64,000 bases of DNA from the NCBI GenBank assembly GCA_024811115.1, contig JAKOGH010000812.1:186001-250000 (forward strand). Reading direction: 5' to 3'. Made by a program: the position numbers and the translations under genes. Source of the stretch: Terana coerulea (Eukaryota > Basidiomycota > Agaricomycetes > Polyporales > Phanerochaetaceae). Shown piece by piece: positions 45,623 to 56,480 of the stretch. The notes below the pieces were generated by a model, which was given only the letters and a program-made list of their open reading frames with translations, was not told where the DNA came from and ran no database searches. Position 1 is the stretch's first letter. Each line of letters starts with the position of its first letter.

Positions 45623-48600
45623 TTCGTTGACCCGACTTTCGCTATATTCGGGCATGACAGTCCCGGAGCTGGCGACGCTTGGAATTTGCACATGAGTCAA
45701 GGGACGTATAGCCCACCTGTACGAGATCAGTAACAGCAGCCGGCACCGAAGCGGCACCAAGGTGACAAGTCAGCGAGGCCGCCGCAGGAGCGGTGTCCCC
45801 GACTTCTCCCTAGAGGGTATCAGCGTCGTACGCGCCCGTGTATTCGTCCGGACCACTTGTTTGGATGGTGATGTCAGGTACACCCTGGACGCGGACATAG
45901 AACTGAGGCGATCCGGGTGCGGACTTGGCGGACGAACACGCTGAGCCGAATGCATGACGCCGTCGCAGATATCAGGGCAGCACGGAATCCACTTGCCATC
46001 ACCTTACGGGTTTGCTGTGCCCGCAACTTTGTGGCCTTAATTGTTGTTTGGGCTGCGTCAGCCCATACTGCGCTTGCATTCCCGTGCGTCAAGCGCATAT
46101 CCAGCTTGCTGCGCCGCCAAACACTCGAATACGTGTCCTGGTTTCGAGTCAGTGAGCTGTCAGCTCATTCCGCGCGTGGGTGACTTGTGTGTTCGAGTCA
46201 GGGATGGGTGCAGGCGCCCAAAGCGACGACTACACCTGCCTGATCCGGCGTTTTGCCACGTGAAAGCTTCATCTGCTCGAATACGCGCCCAACACAGGCT
46301 CAACACAGCACCAGCAGCGTGTCCAAGTTCTAGAAGCAGATGCAGCACTAGTGTACCGTTGGCACTGTACGCCTTTCTGGTGCGTATCACAACCTCTCTT
46401 TCATCTTAATTAACACCTATTGGAATCGCAAAGACAGACAACATCAGGACTTCCGAGCCTCACAGGTATCGGTAAGTCGACCCGCTGGTTGACAATGCCG
46501 GGACACACAAACAGGAGCTGGTACTGAATTACCCAGCGGTACGCAGATTGGCATTGTATAGCCCCTTACGTATGCCGCACATGGTACCACATCGTATCTT
46601 TTTTCGTATCTCACAGCCTTCGACGTCTGAACAGCTGGAGTTCTACGCCTTCAGAGCATTATCCAAACTATTTCCTCCCTGGGTATGTCTCTCCCCTGCA
46701 GAACTCTCACGCAAAATGCGGCTAGTACCGCCCTTTGAATTCACCGAGTCAGGCCACCCGCAAACCGGTACGCTCTAGCCCGCGGCGTGATTCTGTGACT
46801 TGTGTCTGACTCCAGGGCTCCCTAGGAAGGCTCGGTACAATTAAAATTCCTGTCCTCAGCCACTCTCACGATCGACCGAGGCTTTGGCCTTTAGGCCTCT
46901 GGCTGCATAACGGAAGCGGGTGGCGCTCGGAGATATCAGCCACGTCTGTGCCGACTTCCACGCAGGCTGCTTGTCCACCTGCGAGGATCCCAGCGCCCAA
47001 CACAATTCCGTCCTCGTATCTTTGTCTCCGGTTGCTAGGCACACAAGAAGCACAGTGCCCACAATTCACTCGCGCAGCAGAAGAGCTTTGAGTCCCCGGT
47101 TCAATTCAGCCGTAGAGCTTCGGCGCGTCGGCGCCCCGTACCGCGACTACGCCTTCGACCGCACCATTGCATTCCGACGGCCGCTTTGCTGCCCGTCAAC
47201 AAGACCCCGAGATGGCGGGGCTACTCGCATACTGGAGTGCAATGATAACAAGCCGTCGTAAATCTTTCTTGTTCGTGCCTTCCGTTTCGTGCGGCCCCTC
47301 GTCCGCATATCTCTGACCGCAGATACTTGTGCCTTCGGTGCTTCAGTAGAAGTGTATTGCGTCCTTGTGCCTGCCGCAGCTCTGCGCAAGGGTTTTTGAT
47401 AGAGGTAAGTTTATCCAGAGCTCCAAACACGGCTCCAACAACCAGGCCCGGAAGCAGTCCCTCCGGTTGTGCGTCCTTGGGACGGTAGGATTATGCCACT
47501 GGGTCGTACGCCGGCAGACACCTCGATACTCTATTTGCCGTACTAGCGGCCGTGACCGTAACACTTGTACTTCCCGCAGTCCCCTCAAGAGAACAACCGT
47601 ACTGCCCAGTCCATGGGCAAGCCTCCTGGCAAGAGTCTGCGGACATTGCGGCTCCGTGATGTCCCGAAGGACCCTTCGGACGACGACGCCTCCCTCCTAT
47701 GCGCAACACACGGCCGCAGCCTGGCTGCCGCGTTCCTTGGGCTAAGCCGCTATTCAGCGGTATGAAGCGCCAGCGCGCGCATTGTCAATCAGTGCTTCGC
47801 GCCTCGGGGTAAAACATCCGCAGCCTGGCACCGTGACGGGGCGCTGATAATCACCCTTAGGACAATAAATCCAGGGAAGGAGCAATTGCACGGCGGAGGG
47901 AGGTCCGCGGAGTGGAAGCTTCGGGTATGAACCGAAGCGCGAGATCCGTCTTTGTCTTGACCGCTTCGAGCCGTTCACATCCATTTGCTCTGACACCGTA
48001 GCAAAGCAGGGGCCTGGTGCAAAACGGCGGCCGTCCATACGCGCCTTAGCGGCTTATCCAAGTAAATCTATCTTGCTGCTTTGAATGTTGGTGACATTCA
48101 GTCTATTGCACCGCTTTTGTGCAGATTGTACGTCGATATGGACTCTCAGTGGAACTGTTGTGGACGCTCCGCCTTCTCCCGGAGGTGATACTGGACAGGC
48201 ACAGCAATAGCACGAAATGGGCCCATTGACAGGTGGATAACGGAAGAGAGAACGTATGAGTACCCGGAGGTAGGCGCGAGAAGCCGGTCAAGCTTAAGCA
48301 AGTCTGGTAAGTGTATGGAAAATTTTCATGTTTCCATAGGCGGCATAGTCAGAGCTTGCACGGGCATAACGGACTCTAAACTTCAGTCACTTCTTGCATT
48401 TTGATTAGTCTGATGCCTCCATTTCCAACATACATAACCTGGCGACATCTACACACACATTATTATTAGCTTCGTGGGCAACCCCCGTACATTTTTGCAA
48501 TATGATAGCGGGCTCCACGCGGGTCAATGCGACGGACGTCGCAGTAGTACGGCTCGTAGTGAATGTCGCTTCGAGGCCGTATCATTGCGAGTTCACCGCC

Positions 48601-48679
48601 TGTGCGTCGTTAAGCCACTAGACCATATGGTGGCCTGATACCAGCGGTGAAACATGATGCGTGTATGCGAGTATCTTCG
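45623..48679. other. 3-kb gene-poor region
   Basis: No open frame over ~140 codons and none with recognisable motifs or coherent exons. On the minus strand near 47440 the segment GLVVGAVFGALDKL looks like a membrane helix but lacks a supported upstream exon. The stretch near 48630-48530 on the minus strand begins like a tRNA (A-box-like tggtctagtgg) but no T-arm follows. This is the longest empty stretch of the window. Confidence 0.45.
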
Positions 48680-49191
48680 TCACCGCTTAGTCTGAGTGGC
48701 TGCTTCTGTGATTCGTTGCAGTCTTGAGTGGGAGGTCGAAGATGTTATCAACGCCAGCGACGCACCTCTACGCGTAGCGTCCTCCAGAAGTTGGGTATCC
48801 ACGGCATCCACGGGCAACTGTACGTATCTCACGACAGACCCTCGAATGAAACAGTTCTTTACTGCCATCTGTAGGTTGCGACTTGTCAAATGCTGGTTGC
48901 CGGCCCACAACAAAACGACGCACCATGTGAGGGTGCCTCGCTTCATCTAAGACCTTGATGTTGTCCAGACGAATGTTCAAGAACCTAGCACCGTGGCAAA
49001 AGTGAGAACCCTGCCCGTGAGTGACCGTAAGACTGCGCACTGGTCGACCGACTTCAGCACGCCGGTAATGGACAGGTCATTCTTGAGCTCGACGGTAACT
49101 CTCTGGTCCGTAAGTGTCTTGAATACTGAGAAAATGAGCTGGTGGTGAATATCAGAGTCAGTACGACATTATACTGAGTCTAGCTCACCAT
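48680..49191 (-). CDS. LSM2: U6 snRNA-associated Sm-like protein LSM2
   Basis: LSM2 is one of seven subunits of the Lsm1-7 ring (mRNA decay) and the Lsm2-8 ring (U6 snRNP). It is split by four introns. The first coding exon is only the ATG (49191-49189), followed at once by a gtgagc donor. Exon 2 reads LIFSVFKTLTDQRVTVELKN and DLSITGVLKSVDQ; exon 3 FLNIRLDNIKVLDEARHPHM; exon 4 MAVKNCFIRGSVVRYVQLPV and DAVDTQLLEDATRR; exon 5 EAATQTKR to the stop at 48680. Sm1 (strand with D-LSITG-L-SVDQ-LNI) and Sm2 (FIRGSVVRYV) motifs are complete. No frame error. The ~98-residue size is normal for LSM2. Confidence 0.95.
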
Positions 49192-49345
49192 GGCGTGTGC
49201 CGACGAACCGAGGTCTTGGTCGAAGGGAGGATTGTAAGCGCCGAAAACACCTTGCCTTGTGGTGGTTCCCACCTTCGGGGTCCTGGTGCGAGTTAATCAC
49301 TACATTTGGTAAATATCTGATACAGTAAGCGAGCGCCAGTATTGC

Positions 49346-49827
49346 CTAGTATCGGGGTCCTAACCGTCTACTTTCAGCGCTTCTGACGTTTTTGAGCCTG
49401 CTCCCCGCGTCGTCGAGTTGTGCGGCGACGGCCAAGAAATGCAAAAGAAACGTGACGAAAATGAAGATCGCTGCTAGAATTATTACCAACCATACAGTAT
49501 GTGAATTCTCTATGTCTTCACGCACAAGCATGATACTGACTTTCACGAACGTCAGCCTATAACAAGAATGGACGAATAAATGAGTCATGTTCGTTGATTT
49601 TTCTGAGAGGCCTCGAAAGGTGAGTGGCATTTCCTTGGCCTCTTCTGGGTGCGTGCTGTATACCCCTTGAGTGTAACTGGAATAATGCGCTCATCAAAGT
49701 TCATACCTTGCCCAGAAGCAGTCGTACGCTCGAGGTTCGCGACCGGAAGTACCGGGGCTTCACCCTCGTCAGGGAAGCAATACCTGTGGTGTTTCGGACC
49801 CAGAATCTCTGCCCGAGGAAGTGTCAT
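49346..49827 (-). CDS. Putative small single-pass membrane protein
   Basis: I do not recognise it. A first segment starts at 49827 (MTLPRAEILGPKHHRYCFPD, LPVANLERTTASGQGMNF, DERIIPVTLKG). A likely intron from ggtatac leads to a second segment LTFVKVSIMLVREDIENSHT with one transmembrane helix (VWLVIILAAIFIFVTFLLHF), then LAVAAQLDDAGSRLKNV. The hydrophobic segment is 22-24 residues with a clean polar start. The last exon boundaries and stop (49346) are uncertain. It lies just upstream of LSM2 on the same strand. Confidence 0.4.
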
Positions 49828-50129
49828 CTTTCCATGATTGTCACGGAAGGGACCCTGCCCCGTTTACCTGTCGCTGTATGCGCCTGGTCACAAGATTCCG
49901 AACTTGCGTTTGCGTGAACATTCGACAAACTGAGATGATGCAATCTCTGCCTCTTACGATATAACATCTATCCCCTGTCGGAGCTCCCTACGGACAGTTC
50001 TTGCGACCAGTTCCCGCGCCTTCCCTGGTTTGCGTTATCGACTCCGAGCGGCCCATTGCTGCACTGAAGCTGGTATATTTGAATTCCTATAATTTCGAGC
50101 GCTATTAGTGTCCCCTTATCAATCACAGC

Positions 50130-50537
50130 CTACAGACGTTCGTCGATGTCATTGTAGTCGACACCACCTTTTTCGCCGTCTTTGCGTGCAAATCCCGCTA
50201 TCAGGGCATGCTCCGGACCCTGCGCTGCCTGAATTCCTCGTCTCGGATCTGGCCTTGGGATGCTGCTGCGTGTAATGGGGGATGGCATCGTCTCTGCATC
50301 TCCGTCGAGATGTTCAAACCCGCTGTTGGTTCCGGATCGCAGCATGTGGCGCTACCAGTCCCGGTACCTCCACTTGGCTAGAAGCTTGGATATTTCCGGT
50401 GTGTTCCGCTGTCCATTCTCATGAAGGCATAGAAATTTAACATGGCCATGTCCAGCACGCTGTATGGACCCGTCCAAGACACCTTCCGGCGTAGATAGGC
50501 TGAGCAGGTTATTGACCTGGCCGCGTGTGGCATTCAC
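50130..50537 (-). other. Two collinear open segments with an in-frame TAG, unknown
   Basis: In one frame, a segment from 50537 (ATRGQVNNLLSLSTPEGVLD, HGHVKFLCLHENGQRN, EISKLLAKWRYRDW) is followed by TAG and then HMLRSGTNSGFEHLDGDAE to GGVDYNDIDERL at 50130. The composition looks protein-like on both sides. It may be a real small gene with a misread stop or a splice I cannot place, or a decayed gene. Confidence 0.3.
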
Positions 50538-51700
50538 TTAGTTCGCAGCGGTCCACATTCTTGTGAGCATTTCTTTGGGTACAGCTCACATTAGGCTCAG
50601 TGATTCTCACGTGGGGGACGAAGAGGTTGGAGGAACTTGACCGCGCTTGATGATGAGGGGTTAATGCTACCTTCGCTAGTGCGGCCACAGTCTTCTCTTG
50701 GCCACCACCGTTAGTGCCATCGGATGGGTATATTTAACGTCTCTGGCCTCATTATCAGGCAGACCGAGAGAATACTAGTTGATGTAGCTCAACCCAGAAG
50801 TCACATTGTTAACTTCTTGTTCTTCCCACAGGACCCTGGTTGGGACAGTACACACGAGGTTTACCATTCACCCGTGCCAGGCGGGGATCGTTCACGGCAG
50901 GAGCTACAGTGTCCAATCACAGCACTTCCTTCATTTGAAGGAGTGATCATGTGTTTGCCTCGCACCCCAGCATCCAATTCAAGTATGACGGGGCGCCGTC
51001 AGCCTTGCATCGATCATGCTAGTAAAGCTCCGTGCAATGATATGTTCCATTGCTCTATATCAGCGCAATAGACGGTTTCGCGTCAGATTTTTCATTGTAA
51101 GCAGATTTCAGACAAGACTCGATATCATCCCATTTCAGACTGTATATGGTCTCTACGTACTCATGCTTCAACCTTAGATGTGACGACGCTTACACTTTGA
51201 CCACACACTAGTAGGGCTCGGGTTTCGTTGCACTGAAGCTGATTATGGATGAAATGAAGGTGAGTGAATATGCTGGCTTCGAACCGCATCATGTACTCAC
51301 GGACCCGCAACAGTACACCTGATTCCGTCGACTCCCACGTACCCTTGTCAATTAAGGCCTTCGCTACCATTAACACCCCGCGAAGCAGCACTCAAAATGA
51401 TCGCATCCACTTCTCGACGCCGCAAGGTGCCCTGTCCGTTATGGCAGCAGCTAAAGTAAGTTGTCCCCCTGCCTGCGGCGGTGGGGCTTCCCGACAATTC
51501 ACTGTACCTGCCACCGATAAGCACTGGTTCCTCGTACTACATGAAAGCCACTCGAATCCAGCGTGGTCTCCTGCACCGATCACCACCTTGCTGTATCTAT
51601 TACCGTTATCTCGGGTACATCGTAAGTCGGGAGCATACGAATTGTGATCCGGTGCTTATGTCGTCTCAAAACCTGCTTTCAAACCCGGCCGAAGGCGCAG
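50538..51700. other. Intergenic region with unsupported open segments
   Basis: On the minus strand (51391-51161) VLLRGVLMVAKALIDKGTW, TESGVLLRVREYMMRFEAS is protein-like and follows, in frame, another open segment ending EKWMRSF, separated by one TGA. No recognisable domain; may be another decayed or misassembled gene. Confidence 0.35.
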
Positions 51701-51708
51701 TATATATA
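51701..51708 (+). promoter_or_regulatory. TATA box
   Basis: TATATATA 78 bases upstream of the ATG at 51786 of the large modular gene. Confidence 0.55.
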
Positions 51709-51785
51709 GGTTTGTGTGGAGAACCTGAGGGAGCTCAGGATACGGCCCCTTGCCCTCCTACCCCCATTTCTCTCTTACTTTCACC

Positions 51786-54700
51786 ATGTGCTACGGTGAA
51801 AATAACGCACCTCACGCTATTCTGTATCTCAACGCTCAGCTGAGCGCACTTTGGAAGATTGCTTCAGAATGCCTCGAGCACCACGATACGCACCTCAAGC
51901 CTGAGCCCAGTCTGCGTATGTTACTACTTTTGTTGAGACAGTGTTGACTCATATCTCATTCGTGTGACGACGTCTTTAGGCTCTTCGTTTGTACTCGCGG
52001 AGTACTACTACGGCAGACATAGCGCTGGAGCTAGGGCTTCCTTGGACGACATGATGTTTCATGCACGTTTCGCCGCTCCGTCGCTCGACTTCCTGTGCAA
52101 CCATGAAGCCGTTCTCACCCTCAACATCGAAGAAGGTCACTACAACTCAGATTTTTCCCGAGCTTCCGACTCTGTCACTGCCAATCGGTGAGTTGTTCCC
52201 GAACTTTTGCTAGCACAAGCATGCCTGAACGCCTGCGAACGTAGCGCCCACAATCGCGACATTTCCGATGCTGCATTCTCTTTCCGGGTACCCTTCCGGT
52301 CTACGAGCATCAAGGGCAGGGATTCTATGTTCGGCGGGGGCGAACACTCCATCAACATGCTGATATTCGACTATAAGAGTACGTCCGGGTGTCTCATCTC
52401 TGCAACTGTACTGATTGTCGGATAGATGCACGATTAAGCAAGATTAGCCCAGGAGCCGAGGCTGGCAAGCAAGCTCTTGAAGCGTACCTGTTTAGCTATC
52501 TCCAGTCTCTTCAAGCCGCGGGACATTATGTCCTGTTCTCGCTCCCCGAGTTTGACGACAGCGGGGAACCAGCAATTGTCGAATTTTCGCATATAGCCAA
52601 AGTATTGCTCGACATTCAGGAAATTCGTGGGGTCACCATCGAGAACATCAACAAGTACTTGAGGGAGCAGTGGCTGAAAGCCACGATGCTTGCAGGATCC
52701 CAGAGTGGCGAGTTGGCCGACCGTACAGCCATTTCTCTTTCCGAATACCGGAGCACCTGGGTTCACCATGAAGCCGACGTTCACTTCCACATCAAGTTTG
52801 GCCCCCTTACGTGAAGGCCCTTTGCAACGACGAGATGATCATGTATTTCACCATTGATGAAGTATCCTTCTATGAGTCCGATGACTTGAACGAGTTAGTA
52901 GGCGCAATGTATCATTCCTTCTGCGTTCTCATTTATTCTTCAGGAACCCTTTCAAGACATTCTCCGGTTGGACGATCGCCGCCCTCATGAACTTCATCCA
53001 CACGACGGAAGAAGACGGAAACGTTACCCGATGCAGGTTGGATATGGATCGTGAGTTTAGGACTATATGTCGGTGCTACACAGCCGCTCACGCCTTCGAG
53101 TAGACGCGTTCTTCATGAATCAATTCTCCGAGCTCAACGGCCTAGTCGAGGGCGACGAGGAATCGGGTCATTGCATGACACGCGTTGTGGACTTCGTCGT
53201 CGGAGAATACCTCAATATTCTCGAGAATGCTCAGCACCATGTCATCTACCATTTCGACGTTCGTTCGCCGAACCTTACCGGGATCTTCGAGACTGAGCAC
53301 GAATTCGACTCGGAGAGCGTGGAAGAGTCCGAGTGGACTCGTGTGGACGAGGTGACTGGCCGTATGAGCTCCAAGAGCGCGGTCTGGAGAGACATCGCAC
53401 AGTCTAGCGACATGTGCGGCTACGATCAGATTACCGCGCTCTCGCAGGCCGCGGTGAATTCCCACTTCCGCTCTTTTGTGGACCGCAGCTCAGTCTAGCG
53501 CTACCAGCAGCTATGCCCTGTTCTCTCACTGGAAGCACAACGACTCATTCCAAGCTACATTCAAGTCTCAACCGCTCAGCATACACCTTCGCAACGACGG
53601 CCGTGCCATCGTCACCATTCACATGCAAGAGGGCTCCCTCAAGCCCTTACGGCGGTGGTCTACTTCCTTGGAGTACGTCCAAGCATTCATATTATATTTT
53701 ATGGCGTGGCTAATCATCTGCAGGACCAGCGTCGTCGAGTTTGCGGAATGGCGCGTGGCCTTCCTGGTGGACTTGAAGATGTGCGAACACTCTCTCCTGC
53801 CCGGTACTGGGCCTGAGTGGACGGCGCTTTTGAGCAGTCCTCTGCTTTCAAGGAGCACGAAAATCGGACTGAGGTCGAGTTCAGACATATCTACCTCAAC
53901 CTGCAGAGTAAGTCGTCGAGGTCTCCGATGTCAGCGAACTACAGTTGAAACATTTACAGACGTCGAGTTCCTTCACGAGTTCTCCCGCTTCGACGGCAGC
54001 ATGACAAACAGACAGTCAATCGACAAGGTCCAAGCCGCGGTAGCCTACCTTCGCGATCACTACTTCAAGGAGCTGATGTCGGGTGGTCACCACGTCATCT
54101 ACACCATCCCCGTCTGGGCGCCGGGCGACAGCACTCCATGGTATGGCCTGACAAGCACGGTCTTCCACGTTAGCTCGAGGACGTCTGCGATGCAGCGATT
54201 CGCGTCCCAGCAGCAGGACGCTTCGGAGTCGATAATTGTCATCCTTGGAATGTGCGGAGGCCGACCTATGCCAGCCTACGCTCTTCGATACACGGATTGG
54301 ATCGCACACTCGGGCAAATCTTGGTCTCTCGGTACGGTCGGCATCGCGGGTGACGTCTTCCTGCGAGAGAAGCTGCTGCCGTTACTATCTGAGGTCAACG
54401 CCGCCACTACGATCATCCCCGCATTTTCCGGTATCGAGGGTGAGAAATGGGAGTTGACGTTCAACACGTGGGGTCAAAGAGCTGGTCCGAGACCGGCCGT
54501 CTGTCCTTTCACTCTGGTATCGGGAAGCGAAGGAGATGGTTCTCTCAGGTACGAATGGGACCACAGCGACATCTACAACTACGAGCATCGTGACCGCGGG
54601 GGGAATTATGTGCTGAATGGCACTTACTCCGTTTCCTGTGAGTGATCCTTACTTCTTTCGCGGACATCCTTCGCTGACTATAAACTCCAGGTACAACCAG

Positions 54701-56300
54701 GAACATTTTGGAGATTCCTACCACCTTCAAGCACGGAAGCATGGAAATCAAGCTGTCAGGCGAAGTCGAGTTGGACATTCAGGTCAACTTGGCGCGCTCG
54801 AACAGGTGGAGGTACGTTTAGTTTTGATTTTCTTAAGCCTCAATCATTGAGACGCACTACGCAGATCGTCGTCCCATGCTTACTGGGAAGCCTCGATTAT
54901 ACTCCATTCCGAAAGTGGCGGTCTAAAGGTCAGCCAGCAGCCCAAGTACACCAACTTTAAGACCGCGCATTCGGAAGGCGAAACGTACCCAGGCCTTATG
55001 CTCGATCCGCAGGCGCTTCTTGCGGCCACCCTCCCTACCCAGATCGATTTGGAGAACGTTCTGAAGGAGCTGAAAATCTTCGAGCGTGTCTGGCAGTCAT
55101 GCTACCCCGGTTCGACCGCCTACAGTCTGTCACAGCCCGTCTTCAACTGGCACGGCGACCTCCTGTTCGAGCTGCGATCACTATCTCAAAACACGACTTC
55201 GAGAACCAACGGCGCGGCGACGTCTCCGCGCTCGAGGTTCTCATCGTCCTACAGGCCATCACGCGCTCATTCTCGTGCACGAAGCCGCGTGCGTCAGCCG
55301 GGTGGTCGTAAGTCGTCTCCCAAATTACTCAGTGCGGCAAATTCTCATCATCTTCGTAGTACAATCTACCGCGATGGGAAGCGAGGACCCCCACTCGCTG
55401 AGACTCAACGTCTCGAGCTCTGAACTGCATCGCGGATCCAGCCTCAGCGCTGGAGATTCTGCAGAGCCCGGATCGTTCAACTCAAGCGGCAGGTCCGGCT
55501 CCCCCTTCGCGCCGCCTTTCTCTTCACGTAGTCCCATGAATGGCAACGCCACGTTCCAAGAGCACATAACCCGCTCCGGCAGCCGTTCTGGATTTACTAC
55601 GCATACCTCTGAGCCATCATTCGTTCCCAATCGCCCCCAGTCCTCCGCGGCGAGCCGTTCGTTCACGAGTACGACATTCCAAGAGCCTCTTCCCCCTCAC
55701 CCCGACATCTTCATACATGGCATGACGACCCAGCCCAACATGCCACAGATCCGCGTTACTTCGACGTCTCAAGGCATGGGTGACGGCATCCGGGTCGGTT
55801 CTATGACTCCCGCTCGCGAGGAACGCTCGTCTCACGAGTTTGGCGCGGATGGCATGCACGTTCGTTCTACAACTCCTGGAGGACGGTACCAGTCGTCATC
55901 CTACGAATTCGTGTCGAGCGGTACCCCAGGCCGAACTACAACTCCAGGAGGACGGTTCCAGACGACGCCCCTCTCGAACCCGAGCAACGCTCGCATGGAG
56001 TCGCCTCGTCCTACGCGCCCGTCGTCCGCTGCGCGGTTCTCCGACGGCTTCCCCACCGGCCAGATCCCGCCTGGCGTCCAGAACATGGCGGCACGCAACG
56101 CTCTGAGGGAGCAAGTGTCCCAGATGCACCAGACCATGCAGAACCTCAGTGCGGACGAGGAGCCGTTCTCAGGGACGGCAGGCTTTGGCCAGAGCTCTGA
56201 GTATCGCCAGTCGAGTACTTCCGCCTACAGTGGCGCGTCCCGCACAGCGAGCAGGTCTGGCTTCAGGTCTGCGCAGTACGGCAGCACCGTCATCGGGTAG
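51786..56300 (+). CDS. Large unrecognised protein with repeated two-part modules and a Ser-rich tail
   Basis: I do not recognise the family. Start at 51786 (MCYGENNAPHAILYL). The ~1,300-residue reading contains a two-part unit at least three times. Part A: FHARFAAPSLDFLCNHEAVL (nt ~52050), FHIKFGPPYVKALCNDEMIM (~52785) and FQATFKSQPLSIHLRNDGRA (~53550). Part B: a strand into F-S-x-L-NG, then a helix and AGHYVLFSLPE (~52520), AQHHVIYHFDV (~53230) and GGHHVIYTIPV (~54085). A weaker fourth part A follows at ~54448 (WELTFNTWGQ). The C-terminus is Ser/Pro/Arg-rich with near-identical TTPGGR units and a short helix (NALREQVSQMHQTMQNL). No signal peptide or membrane helix. At least eight short introns. 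Frame breaks: ~52804 (C-run), ~53490, ~53830 (T-run). It may be an intracellular scaffold; that is inference. Confidence 0.75.
55867..55961 (+). repeat. Two near-identical 26-bp coding repeats (TTPGGR)
   Basis: Positions 55867-55892 and 55936-55961 differ at 2 of 26 bases and both encode TTPGGR followed by Y/F-Q. They lie 69 bases apart in the disordered tail of the modular protein. Confidence 0.75.
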
Positions 56301-56480
56301 ACGGCTCGCGGTTCGGTGCCGCGATCGTTTCTGAACATTGTCACATCCCCCACATTATGCTCCCTTCGTTGTGCTCACTTGTTACTGTGCCTTCCATGTA
56401 GCTCATCCATGCCTTTTGCCTTCGTTCACTGTTCGTGATTGGGAATATATGCGTAGGGTATCACGTACTTATACATGCTT

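Noticed and set aside
47090..47115. B-box-like ggttcaattc
   Set aside because: No T-stem or A box.
48520..48640. tRNA-like start on the minus strand (gccaccatatggtctagtggcttaa resembles acceptor, U8 and A box)
   Set aside because: No T-arm with a normal B box and no matching 3' acceptor stem follow within 70-120 bases; anticodon-stem pairing is poor. Possibly a tRNA relic.
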